From the NCBI GenBank assembly GCA_964634565.1, contig CAZWLP010000074.1, positions 1-11,579 of the forward strand: 11,579 nt of DNA, in the 5' to 3' direction. Shown piece after piece: positions 1 through 6,015 of the stretch. Each line of letters starts with the position of its first letter. Position 1 is the first letter of the stretch. This DNA comes from JAUVKT01 sp964634565 (lineage in GTDB: Bacteria; Bacteroidota; Bacteroidia; Bacteroidales; VadinHA17). The position numbers and the translations under genes were made by a program. The notes under the pieces were generated by a model. It searched no databases. It was not told the DNA's origin and worked only from the letters and a program-made list of their open reading frames with translations.

Positions 1-2
1 AG

Positions 3-75
3 CACGGGAGGAGAGACTCGAACTCCCGACACCTGGTTTTGGAGACCAGTGCTCTGCCAACTGAGCTACACCCGT
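3..75 (-). tRNA. tRNA-Trp (anticodon CCA)
   Basis: The minus strand folds into a full cloverleaf of 73 nt. The anticodon stem CTGGT/ACCAG encloses the loop CTCCAAA, so the anticodon is CCA. The D arm begins GCTCAG and the T loop is TTCGAGT. The acceptor stem ACGGGTG/CTCCCGT has a U-U mismatch at pair 6:67. The discriminator is G, and CCA is not encoded, since CT follows. It is the last gene of the tRNA-tuf run, 61 bp after the tuf stop, and in related genomes precedes secE-nusG. Confidence 0.97.
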
Positions 76-83
76 ATACCGAA

Positions 84-111
84 ATGAAGGGAGTGCATCC
101 ACCCCCTCCAT
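84..111 (-). other. Strong hairpin between tuf and tRNA-Trp (terminator-like or processing site)
   Basis: On the transcribed minus strand, bases 111..100 pair with 95..84 around a GAUG tetraloop (99..96). This gives a 12-bp stem with two G-U pairs and a G-rich 5' arm. The stem is followed by UUCGGUAU and then the mature tRNA-Trp 5' end, only 8 nt after the hairpin. The hairpin is as strong as a terminator stem but lacks a U tract. I infer either a leaky terminator after tuf or an RNase processing/stabilising element that frees the tuf mRNA from the tRNA. Confidence 0.5.
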
Positions 112-136
112 GCAGATATTTTTAAGAGTTATAATA

Positions 137-1324
137 TTACTCTACAATCTCTGTAACCTGGCCAGCACCAACGGTTCTGCCTCCTTCACGGATAGCAAAA
201 CGCAGACCCTGGTTAAGAGCTACGGGAGTAATAAGGTCAACCTGGATAGTTACCCTATCACCAGGCATTACCATTTCTGTTCCTTCAGGAAGAGTTATCT
301 CACCAGTCACGTCAAGAGTTCTAAGGTAGAACTGAGGACGATATTTGTTGTGGAATGGAGTGTGACGTCCACCTTCTTCTTTCTTAAGAACATAAACCTC
401 AGCTTTAAACTTGGTGTGAGGAGTGATAGATCCGGGAGCGGCCATTACCATACCCCTTTTAATCTCATTCTTATCAACACCACGAAGCAATAAGCCTACG
501 TTATCTCCAGCTTCTCCCCTATCAAGAATCTTACGAAACATCTCAACACCAGTACAAACTGTCTTACGCTTGTTAGCACCAAGACCAACCATCATCAGTT
601 CGTCTCCTGTATTAACAACACCTGTTTCAATTCTACCTGTTGCTACTGTTCCCCTTCCTGTAATTGAGAATACATCCTCTACAGGCATAAGGAATGGTTT
701 TTCGTTTTCACGAGGAGGTATTGGAATGTAGCTATCTACATAATCCATAAGCTCCATAACCTTGTTTTCCCACTTCTCCTCACCATTGAGCGCTCCAAGT
801 GCAGATCCAAGAACTACAGGTGCATTATCACCATCAAACTCGTAAAAATCAAGAAGTTCACGAACTTCCATTTCAACAAGCTCGAGAAGCTCTTCATCAT
901 CTACCATATCAACCTTGTTGAGGAAAACTACAATCTTAGGCACGTTCACCTGACGAGCGAGCAGGATATGCTCACGTGTCTGTGGCATCGGTCCATCAGT
1001 TGCAGCAACTACTATAATAGCACCGTCCATCTGAGCAGCACCCGTAACCATGTTCTTAACATAGTCAGCGTGTCCCGGACAGTCAACGTGTGCATAGTGA
1101 CGATTTGCAGTCTGGTACTCAACGTGAGCAGTATTAATAGTAATACCTCTTTCCTTTTCCTCAGGTGCATTGTCAATTGAGTCAAAATCCCTGATTTCAG
1201 AAAGACCTCTTTTTGCAAGAACCATAGTGATTGCAGCAGTCAAAGTAGTCTTACCATGGTCTACGTGACCAATGGTACCGATATTTACGTGCGGTTTCGA
1301 CCTGTCAAATTTTTCTTTAGCCAT
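137..1324 (-). CDS. tuf: Translation elongation factor Tu
   Basis: EF-Tu is the GTPase that brings aminoacyl-tRNA to the ribosomal A site in the cytoplasm. The protein has 395 residues, the normal length. All G motifs are visible: GHVDHGKT (19-26), RGITI (59-63), DCPGH (81-85, His85 being the residue that triggers GTP hydrolysis), NKVD (136-139) and GSAL (173-176). Domains 2 and 3 follow, with GRGTVATGRIE near 225 and a C-terminal GGRTVGAGQVTEI. The start is ATG. An AGGAG lies only 2 nt upstream of it, too close to be a normal Shine-Dalgarno. The gene sits between tRNA-Thr(GGU) and tRNA-Trp and is probably co-transcribed with the four upstream tRNAs from the promoter at 1884..1915. It is complete, with no unusual residue noticed in the motifs. 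Confidence 0.99.
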   Translation of the reverse strand: MAKEKFDRSKPHVNIGTIGHVDHGKTTLTAAITMVLAKRGLSEIRDFDSIDNAPEEKERGITINTAHVEYQTANRHYAHVDCPGHADYVKNMVTGAAQMDGAIIVVAATDGPMPQTREHILLARQVNVPKIVVFLNKVDMVDDEELLELVEMEVRELLDFYEFDGDNAPVVLGSALGALNGEEKWENKVMELMDYVDSYIPIPPRENEKPFLMPVEDVFSITGRGTVATGRIETGVVNTGDELMMVGLGANKRKTVCTGVEMFRKILDRGEAGDNVGLLLRGVDKNEIKRGMVMAAPGSITPHTKFKAEVYVLKKEEGGRHTPFHNKYRPQFYLRTLDVTGEITLPEGTEMVMPGDRVTIQVDLITPVALNQGLRFAIREGGRTVGAGQVTEIVE

Positions 1325-1386
1325 AACTCCTAACGTATTTTAATTTTAAAATTCAAATTCTATATTTCTTAATAATCACTTCCTTC

Positions 1387-1461
1387 TGGAGCCGATGTCG
1401 GGAATTGAACCCGAGACCTCTTCCTTACCAAGGAAACGCTCTACCCCTGAGCTACATCGGC
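1387..1461 (-). tRNA. tRNA-Thr (anticodon GGU)
   Basis: The minus strand gives acceptor GCCGATG/CATCGGC, anticodon stem TTTCC/GGAAG (one G-U pair) and loop TTGGTAA, so the anticodon is GGT. The discriminator is T, followed directly by CCA, so this is the only one of the five tRNAs here with an encoded CCA; without it the gene ends at 1390. It lies 65 nt upstream of the tuf start, and its acceptor stem is identical to that of tRNA-Thr(UGU). Confidence 0.97.
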
Positions 1462-1470
1462 AAAAATTAG

Positions 1471-1543
1471 AGCGGGAGACGGAATTCGAATCCGCGACCC
1501 TTAGCTTGGAAGGCTAATGCTCTACCAACTGAGCTACTCCCGC
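1471..1543 (-). tRNA. tRNA-Gly (anticodon UCC)
   Basis: The cloverleaf has acceptor GCGGGAG/CTCCCGC, anticodon stem TTAGC/GCTAA with loop CTTCCAA (anticodon TCC) and T loop TTCGAAT. The discriminator is T and CCA is not encoded. It is separated from the next tRNA-Thr by 9 nt, so the two must be cut from one precursor. Confidence 0.97.
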
Positions 1544-1614
1544 TTAACTTTTATCGACCTCAGGTTCTTCCACCCTATAAAAAAAAAAGTGCAAGATCTG
1601 ATTCCCAAAAATTG

Positions 1615-1697
1615 TGGGGAGAGCAGGATTCGAACCTACGAAGTCGTGCGACAGCAGATTTACAGTCTGCCCCAGTTGGCCACTTTGGTATCTCCCC
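1615..1697 (-). tRNA. tRNA-Tyr (anticodon GUA)
   Basis: This is a class II tRNA of 83 nt. The acceptor is GGGGAGA/TCTCCCC, the anticodon stem GCAGA/TCTGC encloses CTGTAAA (anticodon GTA), and the long variable arm runs TGTCGCACGACTTC. The discriminator is A and CCA is not encoded. Its 71-nt spacer to tRNA-Gly contains a run of ten U in the transcript (1588..1579). Confidence 0.97.
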
Positions 1698-1746
1698 AAA
1701 TATAAGATATGCCAGTCTCAGACATACACTTAATTTCCTATCCAAG

Positions 1747-1820
1747 AGCCGATGAAGGGATTCGAACCCCCGACCTGCTGATTACAAATCAGCTGCTCTG
1801 ACCAGCTGAGCTACATCGGC
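1747..1820 (-). tRNA. tRNA-Thr (anticodon UGU)
   Basis: The acceptor is GCCGATG/CATCGGC, the anticodon stem GCTGA/TCAGC encloses TTTGTAA (anticodon TGT) and the T loop is TTCGAAT. The discriminator is T and CCA is not encoded. It is the first gene of the tRNA-tuf run, about 58 nt after the predicted transcription start. Confidence 0.97.
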
Positions 1821-1852
1821 AATTTTAAAGAACGTTTCCGATAAATTAAACA

Positions 1853-1869
1853 GGGTAAAAAATATACCC
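1853..1869 (-). other. Small hairpin in the tRNA-tuf leader
   Basis: GGGUA (1869..1865) pairs with UACCC (1857..1853) around a 7-nt U-rich loop, roughly 8 nt after the predicted transcription start. It may act as a 5' leader structure for processing; a role is not shown by the sequence. Confidence 0.3.
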
Positions 1870-1883
1870 CCAAAATCGGTTTG

Positions 1884-1915
1884 CAAATGTATTAATATTA
1901 TCTTGGAAGAACAAA
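1884..1915 (-). promoter_or_regulatory. Promoter of the tRNA-tuf operon
   Basis: On the minus strand TTTG (1915..1912) is followed by 20 nt and then TACATTTG (1891..1884). This fits the Bacteroidota housekeeping promoter (TTTG near -33, TAnnTTTG near -7) in sequence and spacing. It lies after the hpf stop and upstream of tRNA-Thr(UGU). Transcription should start near 1878, leaving a leader of about 58 nt. Confidence 0.8.
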
Positions 1916-1948
1916 GAAAAAAGATACAAATTTTTATAAAAAAGACAC

Positions 1949-2245
1949 TTACCTCTTTTTGCGATCTTTTTGCTTGGTTATCTGCTTCTTCAGAGCATCA
2001 ATTACCAGGTCTGTAGACTCCTCAAAAGTCTTACTTTGCTTTTTCGCAAACAGAGGCCCGCCGGGGTACTCCAACTTCACCTCTGCCAGCTTATTCTCCT
2101 TTTCCTGATCATTGTCCAGTCGAAGGTAAACTTCAGCACTTACTATATCATCACTGTACTGTTTTAGTTTGTTAACTTTTCCTGTTACAAACTCCAATAA
2201 TTTCTTGTCTGCATCGAATTTAACTGAATGGATCTGGATATTCAT
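1949..2245 (-). CDS. hpf: Ribosome hibernation promoting factor (HPF/RaiA family, short form)
   Basis: HPF binds the decoding region of the 30S subunit in slow or starved growth and blocks mRNA and tRNA binding, storing ribosomes in an inactive state. The 98-residue product is the short single-domain form. It starts MNIQIHSVKFDADKKLLEFV, shows the family pattern with alternating charged strands (SAEVYLRL at 36-43, KLAEVKLEYP near 52-61) and ends in a helix with a basic tail (KKQITKQKDRKKR). It lacks the C-terminal dimerisation domain of long HPF. The ATG has a clear AAGGAG 8 nt upstream, and the TAA stop of the xerC-like gene overlaps this site, so translation is probably coupled. It closes the rpsU-xerC-hpf operon. 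Confidence 0.93.
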   Translation of the reverse strand: MNIQIHSVKFDADKKLLEFVTGKVNKLKQYSDDIVSAEVYLRLDNDQEKENKLAEVKLEYPGGPLFAKKQSKTFEESTDLVIDALKKQITKQKDRKKR

Positions 2246-2253
2246 AGCTTTTT

Positions 2254-2260
2254 CTCCTTA
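2254..2260 (-). promoter_or_regulatory. hpf ribosome binding site overlapping the xerC stop codon
   Basis: The minus strand reads TAAGGAG: the first three bases are the recombinase stop codon and AGGAG is the Shine-Dalgarno, 8 nt before the hpf ATG. Clear Shine-Dalgarno sites are uncommon in this phylum, so this one fixes the hpf start and suggests translational coupling. Confidence 0.7.
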
Positions 2261-3151
2261 TTTTGAAGCCCGGGGATGGGCCAGATTATAAACACTTTTT
2301 AATTTTTCAAAAGTTGTATGCGTGTAAATCTGTGTGGCCGACAGATTGGCATGTCCAAGTATCTCCTTTATCGAATTCAGATCAGCCCCGTGATTTAACA
2401 TATGTGTTGCAAATGTGTGCCTCAAAACATGAGGACTTTTCTTTTCAACCGTAGTAACCAGGGCAAGGTACCTGATCACTATATTATAAACGAATTTATC
2501 ATACAATTTGTTTCCCCTGTCAGTAATAAAAAACCACCCTCCCTTATTCTCAAATCCGACATCATTCCTTAACAATAAATACTTCTCAATATTTTTAATA
2601 AATGATTCTGCAAGTGGTATTATTCTCTCCTTATTTCTTTTACCTTTAACCTTTACACTTCGGTCTTTTAGATCAATATCTGAATCCTTAAGCGAGACTA
2701 ATTCTGCACGCCTCATCCCGGTAAGATAAAACATCTCAATAATAGTCTTATTTCTAATTCCAGGGAAATCATTTCCAAAATTATAAGTATCCAATAGTTT
2801 TTCGAGTGATACTTCCTCTACAAACACAGGAAGCCTTTTACGTCTCCTGGGCAATATAACCTTTTCAACCGGATCTGTATATATAAGCTTCTCCCTTCTT
2901 AAATACCTGTAAAAAGATCTCAGACCGGAAATCTTCCTATGGACAGATGCCGCAGAATAGCCAGATTCCATAAGACTCACAACCCAGGCCCTGATATCAG
3001 AGCTAGCGACTTCAAGCGGGTTTTCGCTACCCGTATGTGCTGATAAAAATGCATAATACTGCCCCAGGTCGTTCCTGTAAGAACTGACAGTGTGCTGAGA
3101 ATAATGTTTCTCAAACTGAATATACTCTAGAAATGATTCCTTATATCCCAT
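2258..3151 (-). CDS. xerC: XerC/XerD-like site-specific tyrosine recombinase
   Basis: The 297-residue protein has the usual Xer length and two-domain layout: an N-terminal SAM-like core-binding domain (about 1-95) and a C-terminal catalytic domain (about 105-297). The catalytic set is complete: Arg147 (TGMRRAEL), Lys171 (KGKRNKER), His241 and Arg244 (HVLRHTFATH), His267 (LGHANL) and the nucleophile Tyr276 (IYTH). The C-terminus ends with HPRA, as in Xer proteins. Xer recombinases resolve chromosome dimers at dif near the division septum. The setting between rpsU and hpf is the conserved core context of the phylum, which argues against a phage or island integrase although tRNA genes are near. 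Whether it acts as XerC or XerD cannot be decided from one gene. It starts at ATG without a clear Shine-Dalgarno, 42 nt after rpsU. Confidence 0.9.
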   Translation of the reverse strand: MGYKESFLEYIQFEKHYSQHTVSSYRNDLGQYYAFLSAHTGSENPLEVASSDIRAWVVSLMESGYSAASVHRKISGLRSFYRYLRREKLIYTDPVEKVILPRRRKRLPVFVEEVSLEKLLDTYNFGNDFPGIRNKTIIEMFYLTGMRRAELVSLKDSDIDLKDRSVKVKGKRNKERIIPLAESFIKNIEKYLLLRNDVGFENKGGWFFITDRGNKLYDKFVYNIVIRYLALVTTVEKKSPHVLRHTFATHMLNHGADLNSIKEILGHANLSATQIYTHTTFEKLKSVYNLAHPRASK

Positions 3152-3193
3152 AAAGGAACCCTAAACTGGTTAATGGAAAAACAACCCCGAGAT

Positions 3194-3385
3194 CTACTCT
3201 TCTCCCTCCTGGAGCTGCTGTATGTAAATCGCTTTTTTGATCTCTTCTCTGCGACGAACAGAAGGCTTAATAAACGCCTGACGAGACCTTAGTTCACGAA
3301 CCACACCAGTCTTTTCAAACTTACGCTTAAACTTCTTTAATGATCTCTCAATGTTTTCGCCCTCTTTTACCGGAACAATTATCAT
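3194..3385 (-). CDS. rpsU: 30S ribosomal protein S21 (bS21)
   Basis: The 63-residue basic protein reads MIIVPVKEGENIERSLKKFK and continues with the bS21 pattern (KRKFEKTGVVRELR, then RQAFIKPSVRRREEIKKA). bS21 binds the 30S platform near the anti-Shine-Dalgarno end of 16S rRNA and assists initiation. The acidic tail QEGEE follows the basic helix. It is the first gene after a strong promoter, with a leader of only about 22 nt, and leads the rpsU-xerC-hpf operon. The start is ATG with no Shine-Dalgarno, as expected in this phylum, where bS21 takes part in hiding the anti-Shine-Dalgarno sequence. Confidence 0.96.
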   Translation of the reverse strand: MIIVPVKEGENIERSLKKFKRKFEKTGVVRELRSRQAFIKPSVRRREEIKKAIYIQQLQEGEE

Positions 3386-3413
3386 AATTATTTTCTCTGT
3401 TTTTATTGAGCCG

Positions 3414-3444
3414 CAAAGATAGAAAGTCTCTTCTTTTTCTCAAA
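3414..3444 (-). promoter_or_regulatory. Promoter of the rpsU-xerC-hpf operon
   Basis: TTTG (3444..3441) is separated by 19 nt from TATCTTTG (3421..3414) on the minus strand, matching the Bacteroidota -33/-7 consensus. Transcription should start near 3408, about 22 nt before the rpsU ATG. The remaining spacer up to 3553 is AT-rich; no terminator hairpin was found in it. Confidence 0.78.
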
Positions 3445-3553
3445 ATATTTTTACAAATAAATTACCCACTATCTGATAATACCATAATCCTCCTTTCTTT
3501 AGTAATTATTAATCATCTATAAATTTAATAAAACAAAGAGTCAAAAGCAAGTC

Positions 3554-4456
3554 TTATCGGTCTATAATAACACTATCGCAAAAAGAAAAATACAGGGCAA
3601 ACTTATCAATATCATTCTTTGAAAGGATGTTATTACGGAGCAGATCCTTAAATGATAATATACAACCCTTATGCTCCCGGTAATTAAGAATATCCTCGGT
3701 GTGTTTTTTTGTTGTATAGGGATGTCTTATAATCTCCTTATAATCTGCCGAATTAATATCTATTTTCCTGATTAATGTAGTGTCGATAAGAATATAGCCT
3801 CTTATAGCCTCTACCACGGCAGAATCGAGTCCGTATACTTCAGATAATTGCATGATATTATGGAAACCTCCCAACAGCTCGCGGTACTTAACAATCCTGG
3901 GGCCAAGCACTTCTCCAATACCAGGCAGTGTAACCAGCTGAATAGAATCTGCACTGTTTATCTCCACCGGTATAAATACCTTTTCACTCTTATGTGCAGC
4001 ATATTCTTCCACATAAACCTCCCTGACAGACACCTCCGCATTTTTAATACTTAAGGCAGCTCTGTGGCTAATATTTATATAGGGAATAAGACTGTCCTGC
4101 ATGGCCACGGAGATACCGTATACCTTTCTGAAATCATCAGCTCCGGTAAAAACAGCTCCACTCTCCCTGTAGTTTATCAGCGTGTTTGCCTGCTTAGTGG
4201 AAAGGCCCAGCTTTATGAGATCCTCGAAAGAAACGGTATTTGGATCAAATTCAAATGCTTCTGCAGGCACAACAGAATCAATCAAAGAAGTCACGGGCTT
4301 ATAGTTCCCTGGCAGTTCAGCTATTGCTTCTTTATTTCCAATAATTATAAGTCTTGATAAGATAATGGCAGTTACCACTATTATAAGAATTAGCGATCCT
4401 ACTCTTTCGCTGCGTGAATAGCCAAAAAGGCCATATAGCATTTTCCTTAAATCCAT
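3554..4456 (-). CDS. Membrane-anchored protein with three helix-hairpin-helix units (ComEA-like)
   Basis: The 300-residue protein has a basic N-terminus (RKMLYGLFGYSRSER), one membrane segment (about 20-39) and a long soluble part. The positive charges before the segment place the soluble part in the periplasm, as in ComEA. Three related HhH units follow at about 70-127, 165-223 and 233-290. The middle one is canonical (EINSAD, then TLPGIGEVLGPRIVKYRE). The first has FDPNTVSFEDL and LGLSTKQA; the third begins DINSADYKEI but has lost the GxG hairpin. Each carries a Y-R-E signature (96-98, 191-193, 259-261). HhH units bind DNA without sequence preference, and ComEA captures DNA during uptake, but this family is not characterised, so DNA binding is inferred. 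Two cysteines (265, 293) in the third unit could form a disulfide. It lies 46 nt after the AGCS gene and ends 168 bp before rpsU. Confidence 0.85.
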   Translation of the reverse strand: MDLRKMLYGLFGYSRSERVGSLILIIVVTAIILSRLIIIGNKEAIAELPGNYKPVTSLIDSVVPAEAFEFDPNTVSFEDLIKLGLSTKQANTLINYRESGAVFTGADDFRKVYGISVAMQDSLIPYINISHRAALSIKNAEVSVREVYVEEYAAHKSEKVFIPVEINSADSIQLVTLPGIGEVLGPRIVKYRELLGGFHNIMQLSEVYGLDSAVVEAIRGYILIDTTLIRKIDINSADYKEIIRHPYTTKKHTEDILNYREHKGCILSFKDLLRNNILSKNDIDKFALYFSFCDSVIIDR

Positions 4457-4467
4457 ATAACTATTAA

Positions 4468-4482
4468 GCAGTGAGACACTGC
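4468..4482 (-). other. Hairpin between the AGCS and HhH genes
   Basis: GCAGUG and CACUGC form a perfect 6-bp stem with a UCU triloop in the 46-nt gap, followed by UUAAUAG. The U tract is too poor for a convincing terminator; it may lower or process transcription into the HhH gene. Confidence 0.35.
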
Positions 4483-4502
4483 AAGATACAAAATAATGAA
4501 CA

Positions 4503-5987
4503 CTATGAATACTTCCTGATCTCCCCCTTCCTGAGGCGGGTCATATAATTCTTCATATCACCGGCAACTTCGGGAGCCAGGATAAAAAGTCCGATAATAT
4601 TTGGGAAAGCCATTGTCAGAACCATCATATCTGAGAATGCTATTACATTATCAAGAGAGGAGGATGCGCCCACCACCGTAAAAAAGAGAAAGAAAGAATA
4701 ATAGATATAGTTTGACACATTCTTTACTCCTGTAAGTTTCCGTATTGGATTACCAAGCAAAAAATTAAAACCCTTAAGTCCGTAATACGACCAGGAGATC
4801 ATAGTTGAAAATGCAAAACAAAGTATTGCGACAACCAGCAGGTAAGGAAACCATGGAAATACAGATCCGAATGCTGCCGATGTAAGTTCCGTTCCCTCAA
4901 GGCCAAAAGAGGGCTTATGAAAGCCAGTAAAAATAATAACCAGGGAAGTCATGGTGCAAATTATAACCGTATCTATAAAAGGCTCAAGCATAGCAACTAT
5001 ACCTTCCTTAACAGGCTCATCTGTTTTAGCTGCCGAATGAGCAACAGCGGCCGATCCAACACCTGCTTCATTTGAAAAGGCTCCACGTCTGAAACCTGTT
5101 ATAATTACTCCAATAATACCTCCCTTTATTGCAAGCGGGTCGAAAGCGCTTTTTAATATTAATACAAATACATCATCAACAAGCCTGAAATTTATAAAAA
5201 TTATTACCAGTGCTGCACCAATATAGAGAGCTGCCATAAAAGGGACCAGCCTGGATGTTACCCTGGCTATTGATCTTATCCCACCAAAAACAACAATAAC
5301 AATAAGAAATGAAAGGCCTATACCAAACCAGAATCCTGATCCTTCAAGAGCAGGGATTACTGTCGCCAGTTGTACAAAACTCTGGTTAGACTGGAGCATA
5401 TTGCTGCCGCCAAAAGAAGCAAGGACCATCATTATTGCACTGAAAACTGCAAGTACCTTACCAAGCACCCCGAGATTTCTTTTCTTTAAAGCCTTACTTA
5501 GATAGTACATAGGTCCCCCCGACACCTTACCTTCTTCGTCTATATTCCGGTATTTTAGTCCAAGGGTACACTCTGAAAATTTTAAAGACATGCCAAAAAA
5601 ACCCGCCAGTATCATCCAGAATGTTGCACCAGGTCCACCAAGGGTGATAGCAATGGCTACCCCGGTAATATTACCCAGCCCGACTGTTGCCGAGAGAGCC
5701 GTTGTAAGAGCCTGAAAGTGACTCACCTCTCCTTTGGAACCGGGTTTATCGTATTTGCCACGAATAAGACTGAATGCATGGCGAAAGGCCCTGATATTTA
5801 TAAACTTCATTCTGAAGGTAAAAAAGACACCCCCGAGAACAAGCCATAAAACCACGATTGGTATATCAGCGTCTGTATTTATTCCAAGTGCCTTTACAGG
5901 ATCCCAGAAAAATACCTTCTCAAGAACAGATACTACAGGACCGAATGACTGATCAATTCTATCGCTTATACCTGTAGGTTCAATCAT
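4503..5987 (-). CDS. Alanine/glycine:sodium symporter (AGCS family)
   Basis: This is an inner-membrane sodium-coupled importer of small neutral amino acids, of the AGCS (DagA/AlsT) family. Family signatures are clear: FQALTTALSATVGLGNITG (91-109), GGPMYYL (157-163), and NEAGVGSAAVAHSAA (306-320) followed by IDTVIICTMTSLVII. Roughly ten to eleven hydrophobic segments fill the protein. The open frame can be extended by two codons to a TTG at 5993, but the ATG at 5987 is the better start, giving 494 residues, a normal family length. It follows the NSS transporter stop by 28 nt, so the two are probably co-transcribed; no promoter or Shine-Dalgarno is visible in that gap. The substrate is inferred from the family: alanine, glycine or D-alanine cannot be told apart here. 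Confidence 0.93.
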   Translation of the reverse strand: MIEPTGISDRIDQSFGPVVSVLEKVFFWDPVKALGINTDADIPIVVLWLVLGGVFFTFRMKFINIRAFRHAFSLIRGKYDKPGSKGEVSHFQALTTALSATVGLGNITGVAIAITLGGPGATFWMILAGFFGMSLKFSECTLGLKYRNIDEEGKVSGGPMYYLSKALKKRNLGVLGKVLAVFSAIMMVLASFGGSNMLQSNQSFVQLATVIPALEGSGFWFGIGLSFLIVIVVFGGIRSIARVTSRLVPFMAALYIGAALVIIFINFRLVDDVFVLILKSAFDPLAIKGGIIGVIITGFRRGAFSNEAGVGSAAVAHSAAKTDEPVKEGIVAMLEPFIDTVIICTMTSLVIIFTGFHKPSFGLEGTELTSAAFGSVFPWFPYLLVVAILCFAFSTMISWSYYGLKGFNFLLGNPIRKLTGVKNVSNYIYYSFFLFFTVVGASSSLDNVIAFSDMMVLTMAFPNIIGLFILAPEVAGDMKNYMTRLRKGEIRKYS

Positions 5988-6015
5988 TAACAAGTATTTA
6001 AGAGGTCTAGTAAAA

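Noticed and set aside
137..1324. Open frames on the plus strand across tuf
   Set aside because: They are antisense to a strongly conserved gene and have no recognisable domains; long shadow frames are expected there.
2258..3151. Phage or island integrase next to a tRNA attachment site
   Set aside because: Length, HPRA ending and conserved place between rpsU and hpf fit Xer; no direct repeats of a tRNA 3' end or island genes are visible.
3462..3485. Seven-codon minus-strand frame (MVLSDSG) behind a perfect AGGAGG, upstream of rpsU, as a leader peptide
   Set aside because: It lies upstream of the predicted rpsU transcription start, and the AGGAGG is only 3 nt from the ATG, so it is unlikely to be translated as an attenuator.
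4503..5993. TTG at 5993 as the AGCS start
   Set aside because: An ATG two codons later is a more usual start, and no Shine-Dalgarno or family feature supports the extension.
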